A stretch of 64,000 nt of DNA from Paracoccaceae bacterium (GCA_004153385.1 SDAL01000002.1:124001-188000), one strand, 5' to 3'. Positions 18,196 through 27,711 are shown, counted from the first letter of the stretch. Numbers and translations are program-made. Notes: generated by a model not told the origin, from the sequence alone.

Positions 18196-20211
18196 ATGTA
18201 TCTATCCCCTTTGAAAGTCGGGTTGTTTGCCGGATGTGTTGCTGCGGGCTTTGGCGGTGCGACATCGGCCTTGGGCGAGGCTGGCGCGATAAATATCTCT
18301 GCGGGCCGTTCTGCGGAACAGCAAAGCGAACCCACCTATCCCACGGGACCCGAGGCGCTGCATCTTGCGCTGCAAGCCGCCGCGAAAAAGAACTGGGCGC
18401 AGGCCTTGGTGCTGGGACGTGATGCCGGTCCGCTGGGGTTTGATATTGTTGAATGGCACCGGTTGCGCGCGGGGGAGGGCGGCTTTCCCGCCTATGCCGA
18501 TTTTGCCAGACGCAGGGCGGATTGGCCGGGCATGCCGCTGTTGCGCCGCAAGGGCGAGGCGGTTCTGGATCAGGCGAGCCCGGCCGAAGTCGTGGCCTAT
18601 TTCAAAGGTCATGCCCCCCAGACCGGAGCCGGCGCGCTGGCACTGATCGCGGCATTGCAATCGACAGGCGCGGGGACCCGCGCGGCGGAGGTGGCTGTGC
18701 AGGCGTGGCGTGATCTGCGGCTGACACCCGAAGATCAGGCGGCCTTTCTGGCGCGATACGAAGTGCTTGTGCGCCCCTATCACGGGGCCCGTATGCAACG
18801 GATGCTGGATCGTGGCGAGTTGACACAGGCGCGCCGGATGCTGGATCTGGTCACGCCCGGCACGCAGGCTGTGGCCCGCGCCCGTATCGCGTTACAAGCC
18901 AAAGATCACGGTGTGGATGCGCTGATTGCTGCCGTGCCAGAGTATATGATGGGGTCTGCGGGGCTGGCGCGCGACCGTGCCGTGTGGCGTTGGCGCGAAA
19001 GCTATGAAGACGGTGCGGCCGATTTGATCCTGAACTGGTCGGCCTCTGCCCAAAAGCTGGAAGATCCTGCGCTTTGGTCCGACGTGCGGCGCCGGATGGC
19101 ACGCTGGGATCTGCGTCACGGTAATATCCAGCGCGCCTATGATCAGGCCGCCAGCCATCATCTGGACCCCGGCAGTTCCGACTATGCCGAACTGGAATGG
19201 CTTGCGGGCTATGCTGCGCTGAAGCTGGAGGACGCGCCGCGTGCCTTGCGCCATTTCGAGGCCTTGTCGGCAGCCGTCGGCAGCCCGATTTCGCAATCGC
19301 GCGCCGATTACTGGCGCGGGCGGGCGCTCGTGGCGATGGGCCGCACGCAGGACGCCCGGCAGGCCTTTACCGCTGGGGCGCAAAACCAGACCGCATTCTA
19401 CGGGCTGTTATCGGCGCAAGAACTGGGGATGGACCTTGATCCGGCCCTGATCCAGCCGCCCGCCTTGCCCGATTGGCGGCTGGGCCAGTATCAGGATGCA
19501 TCGGTTTTTCAGGCCGCGCAGCTTTTGCACAGATCGCAAGACACTGCATTGGCCGAGCGGTTTATCCTGCATCTTGAAGAAGGATTGCCGCAGGACCAGA
19601 TCGCGCCTTTGGTCGATCTGGCGCTGGAATGGCAAGATCCGCATCTGGCGCTGCAACTGGGCAAGCGCGCCGCCCTGAATGGCGAGATTCTGGTGGCGGG
19701 GTATTTCCCGATCCCCGCCTTGCGTACCCACCAGCTGGGCGTTCCGGAAGAACTGGCGCTATCGATTGCACGCCGCGAAAGCGAGTTTGACCACACCGTC
19801 ATTTCCTATGTCGGGGCGCGCGGGTTGATGCAGCTGATGCCGGGCACAGCCAAGATGATGGCCCGCAAGCTGGATGTGGCCTACGAGCCCGCCCGCCTGA
19901 CCACCGATCCGACCTATAATGTCGAGCTGGGATCGGCCTATTTGCAGGACCTCCGCACAGAGTTCGACAATTCGCCCGTGCTGGTGGCTGCGGGCTATAA
20001 TGCAGGCCCCGGGCGTCCGCGCCGCTGGATCGAGGAGCAGGGCGATCCGCGTAATGGCTCCGTCGATGTGGTGGACTGGGTGGAGATGATCCCGTTTGAC
20101 GAGACCCGCAACTATGTGATGCGCGTGGCCGAAAGCCTGCCGATCTACCGTGCAAGGCTTGGCGGGGCGCAGGTGCCTTTTACCGAAGAATTGCGCGGCC
20201 ACGCCCCGTAA
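18196..20211 (+). CDS. Soluble lytic murein transglycosylase (Slt family)
   Basis: A 671 aa exported protein: an N-terminal signal-like helix, a long alpha-superhelical (TPR-like) middle, and a C-terminal goose-type lysozyme domain. The catalytic glutamate is in the RRESEFD motif (about residue 520), followed by GARGLMQLMPGTAKMMA and YNAGPGRPRRW. It cleaves peptidoglycan to 1,6-anhydromuropeptides in the periplasm. The ATG at 18196 is chosen because AAGAGAG lies 8 bases upstream; two in-frame GTG codons occur just before it. It is convergent with the EamA gene. Confidence 0.92.
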   Translation: MYLSPLKVGLFAGCVAAGFGGATSALGEAGAINISAGRSAEQQSEPTYPTGPEALHLALQAAAKKNWAQALVLGRDAGPLGFDIVEWHRLRAGEGGFPAYADFARRRADWPGMPLLRRKGEAVLDQASPAEVVAYFKGHAPQTGAGALALIAALQSTGAGTRAAEVAVQAWRDLRLTPEDQAAFLARYEVLVRPYHGARMQRMLDRGELTQARRMLDLVTPGTQAVARARIALQAKDHGVDALIAAVPEYMMGSAGLARDRAVWRWRESYEDGAADLILNWSASAQKLEDPALWSDVRRRMARWDLRHGNIQRAYDQAASHHLDPGSSDYAELEWLAGYAALKLEDAPRALRHFEALSAAVGSPISQSRADYWRGRALVAMGRTQDARQAFTAGAQNQTAFYGLLSAQELGMDLDPALIQPPALPDWRLGQYQDASVFQAAQLLHRSQDTALAERFILHLEEGLPQDQIAPLVDLALEWQDPHLALQLGKRAALNGEILVAGYFPIPALRTHQLGVPEELALSIARRESEFDHTVISYVGARGLMQLMPGTAKMMARKLDVAYEPARLTTDPTYNVELGSAYLQDLRTEFDNSPVLVAAGYNAGPGRPRRWIEEQGDPRNGSVDVVDWVEMIPFDETRNYVMRVAESLPIYRARLGGAQVPFTEELRGHAP

Positions 20212-20251
20212 GGTCCGGCGGGCAGAGGGGCTGCGGCCCCAACGCCAGGGG

Positions 20252-21157
20252 TCAGGGCTTGATCACGGGATCGGGCGGCACGATCGGCTCTTGGTTCTTG
20301 ACGCGTTGGCGCCACAGGGTGAACAGTCCCGCCGCAACCACGAAACAGGCCCCGATGGCCACATTGGGGCGCAAGATATCGCCAAACAGCGCCATGCCCA
20401 ACATCGCGCCCCAGACAAGTTGCAGATAGCTGAACGGCTGGATGGCAGAGGCCTCTGCCACCTCGTAGGCGCGAATCATCAGCCCGTGTCCGGCCACGGC
20501 GGCCACACACAGCAGGGCCATCCAGCCCCAGTCGCCGGTGCTCATCGGTTCCCAGAACCACATACCGCCAAGGGTTGCGACGACAGCCCCGCCAACGCCT
20601 GTCCAGAAGATAGAAACGCTGGCATCATCGCGATCGGCCACTTTGCGGGTCAGCAGGGCATAGACCGCAAACATCAGGGCCGCCGCAAACGGGATGGCCG
20701 CCTCCGGGGCGAAGACGCCGTTGCTGGGTTTGAGGATGATCATCACCCCGATAAAGCCGATGCCGATGGCCATCCAGCGCCGCCAGCCCACGGTCTCGCC
20801 CAGCACAGGGCCGGACAAGGCCGCCACCAAAAGCGGATAACAGATGAATACGGCGTGGGTTTCGATCAGCCCCAAAAGAACGAAGGCCGCGATCATCACG
20901 TAGATTTCCAGCACCAGAAAAACCGCACGGATCGCTTGCATCCACGGGTGATGGGCGCGGATCGCCCGCGCCAGCCCGCCCTTTTTGCGCGCCGCCAACC
21001 AGATCGCGAAAATACCGAAGAACCAAAACCGGATCATCACCACCATATAGGTGTTGTAGGTTTCGGCCAGATGGCGCGACATCGCATCTTGCAAGGAGAA
21101 GATCACCGTGACCAGAATGATCAATATCGCGCCCTGACGGTTGTCTTGCGTGCTCAT
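20252..21157 (-). CDS. EamA/DMT-family inner membrane transporter
   Basis: A 301 aa protein with ten predicted helices in two EamA repeats (the first contains QDAMSRHLAETYNTYMVVMIRFW, the second ALLTRKVADRDDASVSIFWTG). Members export amino acids, metabolites or riboflavin-type compounds; the substrate is not deducible. Its start overlaps the mnmD stop by 4 bases (ATGA), so the two genes are cotranscribed. Confidence 0.88.
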   Translation of the reverse strand: MSTQDNRQGAILIILVTVIFSLQDAMSRHLAETYNTYMVVMIRFWFFGIFAIWLAARKKGGLARAIRAHHPWMQAIRAVFLVLEIYVMIAAFVLLGLIETHAVFICYPLLVAALSGPVLGETVGWRRWMAIGIGFIGVMIILKPSNGVFAPEAAIPFAAALMFAVYALLTRKVADRDDASVSIFWTGVGGAVVATLGGMWFWEPMSTGDWGWMALLCVAAVAGHGLMIRAYEVAEASAIQPFSYLQLVWGAMLGMALFGDILRPNVAIGACFVVAAGLFTLWRQRVKNQEPIVPPDPVIKP

Positions 21158-21861
21158 GGGGACGCGACCTCCGGCGGATGTGCCGTGGTGTCGGTGTCCC
21201 TGCGGCCGATGCTCATGTGGCGTTTATGGCCATGGCCCGGAATGCGGCTGACCGTGAAACCGGCCTGCGCCAGATTGCGCCGTACAAAACCGGCGGCGGT
21301 ATAGGTCGCAAAACTGCCACCCCGCACGGTATGCGCGCCCACCGCCTGCATCAGATCGGCCTGCCACAGCTCGGGGTTTTTGGCAGGCGAGAACCCGTCC
21401 AGATACCATGCATCCGCGCATCCCTCCCAGCGCGGCAGGGTGTCGCGGGCATCGCCCACGATAACCTCGACCGTGATCCGGCCCAGATCGAAGCGCCGCA
21501 GCCCTTGGCGCCATGCCGCCAGCAGCGGATCTGCAATCGCGCGGGCCTGCGCAAACGCGCCCAAGGCACGCTCCATCTCGGCGGCGCTCATCGGGTAGGC
21601 CTCGAAGCTGGTGTACTGCAGCGCGGTGTCGGGGCAGGCCAGTGCTGTGGCCAACAGATTCAGCCCCGTCCCGAACCCCAATTCGGCAATATGGAAGCCG
21701 TCGCAGGCCCGCGCTGGCAGATCATTGCCCGCCAGAAACACATGATTGGTTTCTTCCAGACCGTTGGCGAGCGAAAAATACGGATCGTCAAACCGCGTCG
21801 AGACAGGTATTGCCGCCTCGCGCCATTCAAGTTCGGCTTGGCTCTGGTCTGGGTCGGTCAT
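21154..21861 (-). CDS. mnmD: tRNA 5-methylaminomethyl-2-thiouridine methyltransferase, MnmD type
   Basis: A 235 aa SAM-dependent methyltransferase equivalent to the N-terminal half of E. coli MnmC, which methylates nm5(s2)U34 to mnm5(s2)U34 in tRNA. The SAM-binding ELGFGTGLN motif (about residue 66) and the YLDGFSPAKNPELW catalytic segment are clear. The start at 21861 is chosen because conserved sequence begins there; the frame stays open much further upstream only because it runs antisense to the next gene. Unlike E. coli, no oxidase domain is fused: a FAD oxidase is encoded divergently at 21931. Downstream it is coupled to an EamA transporter. Confidence 0.9.
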   Translation of the reverse strand: MTDPDQSQAELEWREAAIPVSTRFDDPYFSLANGLEETNHVFLAGNDLPARACDGFHIAELGFGTGLNLLATALACPDTALQYTSFEAYPMSAAEMERALGAFAQARAIADPLLAAWRQGLRRFDLGRITVEVIVGDARDTLPRWEGCADAWYLDGFSPAKNPELWQADLMQAVGAHTVRGGSFATYTAAGFVRRNLAQAGFTVSRIPGHGHKRHMSIGRRDTDTTAHPPEVASP

Positions 21862-21930
21862 GCGCGCTAGGCCTTCGGAAGATGGGGCCAAACAGCCCGT
21901 TTTACGGGACAATGGGGAAAGGCACTGAAA

Positions 21931-23007
21931 ATGACAAGCGGGCTTAGCATCAATCCGGTTCTCTCGAAAGGAGAGTGGGTCACCGTGCGTGGTGGCGGTG
22001 TGTTCGGCCTGTCTTGCGCGTTCGAACTGGCGCGGCGTGGCGTATCGGTGCGTGTGATCGAACGCGCGGGCATCGGGGCGGGGGCCTCTGGCGGGACAGT
22101 GGGCGCGCTTGCCCCGCATGTGCCCGAACAATGGGAGCCCAAAAAACAGTTCCAACTGGAAAGCCTGCTGATGGCAGAGGGGTTCTGGGCGGATGTGGCG
22201 CGCGTGGGCGGTGGCCAGCCCGGTTACGGGCGGGTGGGGCGGTTGCAGCCGCTTCTGGATCAGGTGCAGATCGACCGCGCGCGCGAACGCAAAGCCTCGG
22301 CCGCGGTCCACTGGCAGGACAATGCCCGTTGGGAGGTGATACCGGCCCAAGGCGCGGGGCCTTTGGCACCGGCCTCGCCCACGGGGCTGTTGGTCCATGA
22401 CACGCTCAGCGCGCGCATCAACCCGCGCGCGTGCGTCGATGCGCTGCATGCGGCGCTGCGGGCCATAGGCGCACAGGTGATTATCGGCGAGGGGGATGAG
22501 CGCGGTCAGGTCTTGCACGCCACCGGCGTCGCGGGGCTGTTCGATCTGTGCGAGCGGTTCGGCACAGAGGTCGGCAATGGCGTGAAGGGGCAGGCTGCGG
22601 TATTTGCCTATGACGCGGGTGCTGCACCACAAACCTATGCCGAAAACCTGCATGTGATCGCCCATGCCAATGGCACAGTGGCCGTCGGCTCCACCTCGGA
22701 GCGGTATTACGATGATCCGAACTCCACCGATGCGCAGCTTGATACGCTGATTGCCAAGGCGCGGCGGATCTGTCCCGTGCTGGCGGAGGCACCGGTCATC
22801 AACCGCTGGGCGGATTTGCGGCCACGGGCGAAGACGCGCGCGCCGATGCTGGGGGCATGGCCCGACCGCGCCGGACATTTCATCGCCAATGGCGGCTTCA
22901 AGATCGGCCTCGGGATGGCGCCCAAAGTGGCGCAGGTGATGGCGGATCTGATGCTGGAGGGGAAAAACACGATCCCTGACGGGTTTCATGTGGAAGACAG
23001 CCTGTAG
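21931..23007 (+). CDS. FAD-dependent oxidoreductase (DAO family), possible MnmC oxidase-domain homologue
   Basis: A 358 aa protein with a dinucleotide-binding Rossmann motif near residue 20 (VRGGGVFGLSCAFELARRG, then VIERAGIGAGASGG) and a C-terminal FAD-binding part (GLGMAPKVAQ). The DAO family oxidises amines and amino acids. The ASGGTVGALAP stretch resembles the corresponding region of the C-terminal cmnm5U oxidase domain of MnmC, and the gene is divergent from mnmD 69 bases away, so it may be that missing activity (inference). A generic D-amino-acid or glycine oxidase is the alternative. It is convergent with moaE. Confidence 0.8.
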   Translation: MTSGLSINPVLSKGEWVTVRGGGVFGLSCAFELARRGVSVRVIERAGIGAGASGGTVGALAPHVPEQWEPKKQFQLESLLMAEGFWADVARVGGGQPGYGRVGRLQPLLDQVQIDRARERKASAAVHWQDNARWEVIPAQGAGPLAPASPTGLLVHDTLSARINPRACVDALHAALRAIGAQVIIGEGDERGQVLHATGVAGLFDLCERFGTEVGNGVKGQAAVFAYDAGAAPQTYAENLHVIAHANGTVAVGSTSERYYDDPNSTDAQLDTLIAKARRICPVLAEAPVINRWADLRPRAKTRAPMLGAWPDRAGHFIANGGFKIGLGMAPKVAQVMADLMLEGKNTIPDGFHVEDSL

Positions 23008-23031
23008 GCGCAGGGCGCAAAAGCGCGCGAT

Positions 23032-23472
23032 CTACCAGCGGTTCAACGCGGCCTCGTCACTGTCTTTCGCATCCACCCAAGACGTGCCTTCGGCGCCATG
23101 TTCCTTTTTCCAGAACGGGGCGCGGGATTTCAGGTAATCCATCAGGAAATCGGCCGCTTCGAATGCGTCTTTACGGTGGCGGGCGGCGGTGGCCACCATC
23201 ATGATCGGCGCGCCCACCTGCAGGCGGCCATAGCGGTGGATGATCAGCACGTCATGCAGCTGCCAGCGATCTCGTGCCTGCTGTGCGATCTGCCCGATCG
23301 CCTTTTCGGTCATGCCCGGATAGTGCTCCAGCTCCAGAGCGGTCATGGTGCCGGTGTCATCGCGCACAATGCCGCCAAAGCTGACAATCGCCCCCGCACC
23401 CGATGCGTCGTTTGTAAAACGGTTGAGCTCGGCGCCCATGTCAAAGGGGTCTGGCTGAACCGATAAGCGCAT
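23032..23472 (-). CDS. moaE: Molybdopterin synthase catalytic subunit MoaE
   Basis: A 146 aa large subunit of molybdopterin synthase, which converts cyclic pyranopterin monophosphate to molybdopterin using sulfur from MoaD. The IIHRYGRLQVG and HRKDAFEA segments and the catalytic lysine region FWKKEHGAEGTSW are present. It starts 2 bases after moaD, which in turn overlaps pgsA. Confidence 0.95.
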   Translation of the reverse strand: MRLSVQPDPFDMGAELNRFTNDASGAGAIVSFGGIVRDDTGTMTALELEHYPGMTEKAIGQIAQQARDRWQLHDVLIIHRYGRLQVGAPIMMVATAARHRKDAFEAADFLMDYLKSRAPFWKKEHGAEGTSWVDAKDSDEAALNRW

Positions 23473-23474
23473 TC

Positions 23475-23726
23475 CTAGCCCCCCGTCATCGGCGGAAAGA
23501 ACGCGACCTCTTTGGCGTTTTCCAACGGGGTGTCGAAATCCGACAGTTCCTGATCGATCGCCACACGAAGCGCAGACACATCGCCAAAGGCTGCGCCATA
23601 GCGCGGATCGCGGGCGGACAGCTCCGCGATCAGATCGGCGGGGGTGCGGGCCGTGGTTGTGACGGTTTCACGCGCCACGCCGATACGTTCGCGCACCCAT
23701 GCGAAATAGACCAGATCAACGGTCAT
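23475..23726 (-). CDS. moaD: Molybdopterin synthase sulfur carrier MoaD
   Basis: An 83 aa ubiquitin-fold protein whose C-terminal Gly-Gly is thiocarboxylated and donates sulfur to MoaE. The end FFPPMTGG is the hallmark. The ATG at 23726 (VDLVYFAWVRERIG) is preferred to an in-frame GTG three codons upstream at 23735. Either start overlaps the pgsA 3' end, by 11 or 20 bases. Confidence 0.95.
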   Translation of the reverse strand: MTVDLVYFAWVRERIGVARETVTTTARTPADLIAELSARDPRYGAAFGDVSALRVAIDQELSDFDTPLENAKEVAFFPPMTGG

Positions 23727-24345
23727 GGGTGTCACGCAAAAAGGGCAGGGCTTTGCGGAAATAATCCCAGCCGGTGATAGCGGTCAAAAGCGCAGCGATC
23801 CAGATCAGGACCAGACCCGCATGATTGGCCAGATCGGCGGGGCTGACGCCGTCGGGCAGATGCGTCTCGCCCACGCGCGGGGGGCGGCCGGTTTCCATGT
23901 AGGACAGGCCGGTTGCCAGAAACATGACCGCGATCGCCACCATCTGGGCGGTGGTTTTCCACTTTGCCAGTTTGGTAACCTTCAGCTTGCCGCTGTCGGC
24001 GCCCAGAAACTCCCGCAGGCCGGACACGAACACCTCGCGAAACAGGATCACGGTGACCGGCAGGATCAGCCACGGGTTCATCCCCGAATAGCCGATCAGG
24101 ATCACCAGCGCGATGATCACCATCGCCTTGTCGGCAATCGGGTCCAGCATCGCGCCGAACTTGCTTTCTTGCGACCATGCGCGCGCGATATAGCCGTCAA
24201 ACCAGTCGGTGACGGCGGCGCCGATAAATAGCGCCAGCGCGAACCAGTCGGCCCAAGGCCGCGAGAAGTATAAAAACATTACAGCAACACCGGGGGCTGC
24301 AAGCAGCCGCAGGACGGTGAGCGTATTTGGCAGGTTCCATTTCAT
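23716..24345 (-). CDS. pgsA: CDP-diacylglycerol--glycerol-3-phosphate 3-phosphatidyltransferase
   Basis: A 209 aa membrane enzyme making phosphatidylglycerol phosphate, the precursor of phosphatidylglycerol and cardiolipin. The CDP-alcohol phosphotransferase motif D-x2-DG-x2-AR-x8-G-x3-D-x3-D is complete at residues 47-72 (DWFDGYIAR then GAMLDPIADK). The start ATG at 24345 begins the classic KWNLPNTLTVLRL; upstream sequence in frame has no family character. It is followed by overlapping moaD and moaE. Confidence 0.94.
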   Translation of the reverse strand: MKWNLPNTLTVLRLLAAPGVAVMFLYFSRPWADWFALALFIGAAVTDWFDGYIARAWSQESKFGAMLDPIADKAMVIIALVILIGYSGMNPWLILPVTVILFREVFVSGLREFLGADSGKLKVTKLAKWKTTAQMVAIAVMFLATGLSYMETGRPPRVGETHLPDGVSPADLANHAGLVLIWIAALLTAITGWDYFRKALPFLRDTHDR

Positions 24346-24388
24346 AACAGGCAAGCTAACCGCAGTGTGGGATAAGGGAAAGCGACTT

Positions 24389-25477
24389 TCATCGCTCGGG
24401 GTCCAGATAGTCGTGTATTTGATCGTTCCAATCGCGGACCTGCCATTTCCCCGGTGCAACTTCGGTGAAATAATCCGCGTTCACCGGGACTTTGCCATGA
24501 CCACCGGGAATGTCGAGCACATAACGCGGCAGGCAGTGTCCCGACACCCTGCCTTGAAGCGCGTACATCAGCGCGCGGCCTTCATTGATGGTGGTGCGGA
24601 AATGGCTGGTGCCGCGCGCCAGATCACAATGATGCAGATAATAGGGTTTGACCCGTAGCGCAGAAAGCGCGGCAAAAAGCGCCGCAAGCGTGGGGGCGTC
24701 ATCGTTTATGCCACGCAAAAGGACGGTTTGGGATATCACCGGCACACCCGCATCCACCAGCCGCGCCAGTGCGCCCCGCGCGGCTTCGGTCAGCTCCGCG
24801 CTATGGTTTGTGTGCAAAACGATCCACGGTGTCAGGCGCAGTGCACCAAGCGTATCAGCCAGATCCGGGGTGATGCGTTCGGGGGCGACCACCGGCACAC
24901 GCGTGTGAAAGCGCACCATGTCCAGATGCGCAATCCCATCCAGCCGTTTTAGCACATCGCGTAACCGGCGCGGCGACAGGGTCAGCGGATCGCCCCCGGT
25001 CAGGATAATCTCGCGCAAGGCCGGTGTGCGTGCGATATAGTCCAGTGCCTGATCCAGATCGCTGGCGGGCAGCGGGCCTGTTTCCCCCACCGTTTCGCGC
25101 CGGAAGCAGAAGCGGCAATAGACATCGCAGGTTTTGGTAATGTGCAAGATCGCCCGATCGGGATAGCGATGGGTCAGCCCCGGTGCAGGGGAATGGGCCG
25201 CGTCGCCGATGGGATCGTCCAGCTCTTCGGGCCGGACCGTCAGCTCTGCGGTGCTGGGCACGAATTGCGCGGCCAGCGCATCGCTTTTTGAAATCCGGTC
25301 GCCCGTTCGGGTCCCGTCCGTCATGGCGTTGTGCATCTCGGCTGTGATGCGCATGCGGAAGTCCTGCGTCACCCGATCCAGATCGGCGCAGGTCTCGGGC
25401 GGGACCAATCCCGCGTGCACTAGGTCGCTGGGCGTGGTCAGGGCGGTTCGGGGGGGCGCGGGGGCACGACGTCTCAT
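24389..25477 (-). CDS. Lysine-2,3-aminomutase-like radical SAM/PLP protein
   Basis: A 362 aa radical SAM enzyme of the KamA/EpmB family. The 4Fe-4S motif CDVYCRFC lies at residues 117-124, ILTGGDPLTLSPRRL follows, and YVLDIPGGHGKVP near the C-terminus carries the PLP-binding lysine region. Family members interconvert alpha- and beta-lysine; EpmB supplies beta-lysine for EF-P modification. No efp or epmA is nearby, so the role is open. The ATG at 25477 is preferred; the frame also opens at a TTG at 25513 that overlaps the uvrC stop. Confidence 0.87.
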   Translation of the reverse strand: MRRRAPAPPRTALTTPSDLVHAGLVPPETCADLDRVTQDFRMRITAEMHNAMTDGTRTGDRISKSDALAAQFVPSTAELTVRPEELDDPIGDAAHSPAPGLTHRYPDRAILHITKTCDVYCRFCFRRETVGETGPLPASDLDQALDYIARTPALREIILTGGDPLTLSPRRLRDVLKRLDGIAHLDMVRFHTRVPVVAPERITPDLADTLGALRLTPWIVLHTNHSAELTEAARGALARLVDAGVPVISQTVLLRGINDDAPTLAALFAALSALRVKPYYLHHCDLARGTSHFRTTINEGRALMYALQGRVSGHCLPRYVLDIPGGHGKVPVNADYFTEVAPGKWQVRDWNDQIHDYLDPER

Positions 25478-25509
25478 AGGCCGCGCGCTACGCCGCCCCT
25501 TCGATCCGG

Positions 25510-27414
25510 TCAACCCTTCTCGTTGAAGAAGTTGTAGACGGTCTCGGCGGTAGAGGCGGAAATACCGGGCACATCCATCAGATCGGGCAGGCCGGCACGG
25601 CTGACCGCCTTGGCAGAGCCGAAATGGGTGAGCAGAGCGCGTTTGCGCGTGGCCCCGATCCCGGGAATTTCGTCCAGCGGGTTGGCCAGCTGCGCTTTGG
25701 CGCGTTTGGCGCGGTGGGTGCCAATGGCCCAGCGGTGGGCCTCGTCGCGAAGACGCTGGATATAATACAAGACCGGATCCTGACGTGGCAGGGCCATAAC
25801 GGGGCGGCCGGTGCGGTAGAATTCCTCCTTACCCTGATCACGATCAATCCCTTTGGCCACGCCCACCATCGGCACGTCGCTCACGCCCAGATCATCCATG
25901 ATTTCCTGCACGGCAGACACCTGCCCCGCACCCCCGTCAATCAGCAACAGATCAGGCCAGTTTTCCGAGGCGCGCTCTGGGTCTTCTTTCAGCAACCGCT
26001 GGAACCGTCGCGTCAGCACCTCTTTCATCATGCCGAAATCGTCGCCGGGGGTCAGGGACGCATCCTTGATATTGAATTTGCGATACTGGTTTTTCAAAAA
26101 CCCGTCCGGACCGGCGGCGATCATACCCCCCACGGCATGCGCCCCCTGAATGTGGGAGTTGTCATAGACCTCGATCCGCTGGGGTGGTTTGGGCAGGCCG
26201 AATGCCTCTGCCACACCCTTCAACAGCTTTGCCTGTGCGGCGGATTCGGACATTTTCCGACCCAGCGATTCACGCGCATTGCGGTGGGCATTCTCGACCA
26301 GCTCGGCCTTTTCGCCGCGCTGCGGCACGGCCAGCTCGACCTTGCGTTCGGCCTTGGTGCTAAGGGCATCGGTCAGAAGGTCGGTGTTTTCAACCGGATG
26401 GCTGAGCAAAATCAGTTTGGGTGGCGGGCGGCTATCATAGAACTGCGCCAGAAAGGCCTCCAGCACCTCTGCCTCCTCGGCGCCGGCCCCTGTGCGCGGG
26501 TAGAAATCATGGTTGCCCCAGCTTTGGTTGGCGCGGATGAAGAACACCTGCACACAGGCCTGACCGCCCTCCATATGCAGGGCCACGACATCGGCCTCTG
26601 CCACGCCGCGCGGGTTGATCCCCTGACTTTGCTGGACATTGGTCAGCGCCTTGATCCGGTCGCGCAAGGCGGCGGCGCGCTCGAATTCCATATTCTCGCT
26701 GGCCGTCTGCATATCCTGTGCCAGTTCGCGCTGGATCGAGGTGGTCTTGCCTTCCAGAAACCGCTTCGCATCCTCCACCAGTTTGGCGTAATCGCCTTCG
26801 GAGATCTTGCCGACACATGGCGCCGAACATCGCTTGATCTGGTATTGCAGGCACGGTCTGGTGCGCGCGGCAAACTGGCTGTCGGAGCAGTTGCGCAGCA
26901 AGAAAACCCGTTCCAGATGATTGAGCGTGCGATTGACCGCCCCCGCCGAGGCGAACGGCCCGAAGTAATACCCCTTTTGCTTGCGTGCCCCGCGATGCTT
27001 GGAAATCATCGGAAAGTCGTGACCTGTCGGGATCAGGATGTTGGGGAAGCTTTTATCGTCGCGCAGCAGCACGTTATAGCGCGGCTTGAGCTGCTTGATC
27101 AGGTTTTGCTCCAGCAGCAGCGCTTCTGTTTCCGTGCGGGTGGTCAGAAACATCATCCGGCGGGTTTCCAGAATCATCCGCGCGATCCGCCCCGAATGGC
27201 CCGACGGGCGGGCATAGTTCGATACTCTGGCCTTCAGATTGCGTGCCTTGCCGACATACAGCACCTCGCCCTTGTCGTTAAGCATCCGGTACACCCCGGG
27301 AGAGCCATCAAGCCGTGTGACATAATCGGCAATCAGCTCGTGTCCGCTCAGGCGGTCCGGGGCGCTTTCGGGGGCATCTTGACCCGGTGTTTGAAGGGGC
27401 GGTGTCTGTGTCAT
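25510..27414 (-). CDS. uvrC: Excinuclease ABC subunit C
   Basis: A 634 aa dual-incision nuclease of nucleotide excision repair. The N-terminal GIY-YIG domain is seen as GSPGVYRML then [14 protein letters not shown]; a UVR domain for UvrB contact follows ([13 protein letters not shown]); the RNase H-like C-terminal nuclease shows YDNSHIQG and LLIDGGAGQ; tandem helix-hairpin-helix motifs close it ([19 protein letters not shown]). Upstream lies an AT-rich 297-base spacer. It is probably cotranscribed with the KamA-like gene. Confidence 0.96.
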   Translation of the reverse strand: MTQTPPLQTPGQDAPESAPDRLSGHELIADYVTRLDGSPGVYRMLNDKGEVLYVGKARNLKARVSNYARPSGHSGRIARMILETRRMMFLTTRTETEALLLEQNLIKQLKPRYNVLLRDDKSFPNILIPTGHDFPMISKHRGARKQKGYYFGPFASAGAVNRTLNHLERVFLLRNCSDSQFAARTRPCLQYQIKRCSAPCVGKISEGDYAKLVEDAKRFLEGKTTSIQRELAQDMQTASENMEFERAAALRDRIKALTNVQQSQGINPRGVAEADVVALHMEGGQACVQVFFIRANQSWGNHDFYPRTGAGAEEAEVLEAFLAQFYDSRPPPKLILLSHPVENTDLLTDALSTKAERKVELAVPQRGEKAELVENAHRNARESLGRKMSESAAQAKLLKGVAEAFGLPKPPQRIEVYDNSHIQGAHAVGGMIAAGPDGFLKNQYRKFNIKDASLTPGDDFGMMKEVLTRRFQRLLKEDPERASENWPDLLLIDGGAGQVSAVQEIMDDLGVSDVPMVGVAKGIDRDQGKEEFYRTGRPVMALPRQDPVLYYIQRLRDEAHRWAIGTHRAKRAKAQLANPLDEIPGIGATRKRALLTHFGSAKAVSRAGLPDLMDVPGISASTAETVYNFFNEKG

Positions 27415-27711
27415 CAGCGGGGGTCGATTCTTTGGTTTGGCTGCCTCCGTGGGGCGGCGAGATCAAGGGCTAACATGTCCACGGAATCTGTGGATAAGGT
27501 GGTGGAGAAAATCCGTAAATCAACGATTCAGCCTTGTAACAAAGGCAAGACAACGGATTGCACAATTTTTAATCGACATATTATGACATTGATTTTGTTG
27601 AATAAAAATATGATGTCAACTAACCGGCTGAATCCATTACGGAATCCTTAACGGCGAAAATATTGCTGGTCGCGACGTGCACAACTGCCCTAGCGTCGCT
27701 TTGCGCGATGC
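27415..27711. promoter_or_regulatory. AT-rich spacer upstream of uvrC with inverted repeat
   Basis: About 297 bases without a gene between uvrC and the SDR gene, both on the minus strand. Bases 27540-27660 are strikingly AT-rich compared with the rest of the window. An imperfect inverted repeat spans 27584-27618 (TGACATTGATTTT against the complement of AAAATATGATGTCA). Reading toward uvrC there is a TTGACA followed by AT-rich sequence, so this is the likely uvrC promoter region. No LexA box of the alphaproteobacterial GTTC-N7-GTTC form was seen. Confidence 0.45.

Noticed and set aside
21862-22989. N-terminal extension of mnmD to 611 codons
   Set aside because: The extension runs antisense to the FAD oxidoreductase gene; conserved MnmD sequence starts at 21861.
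25624-27651. Plus-strand open frame of 675 codons opposite uvrC
   Set aside because: Antisense to a well-supported gene and without recognisable domains.
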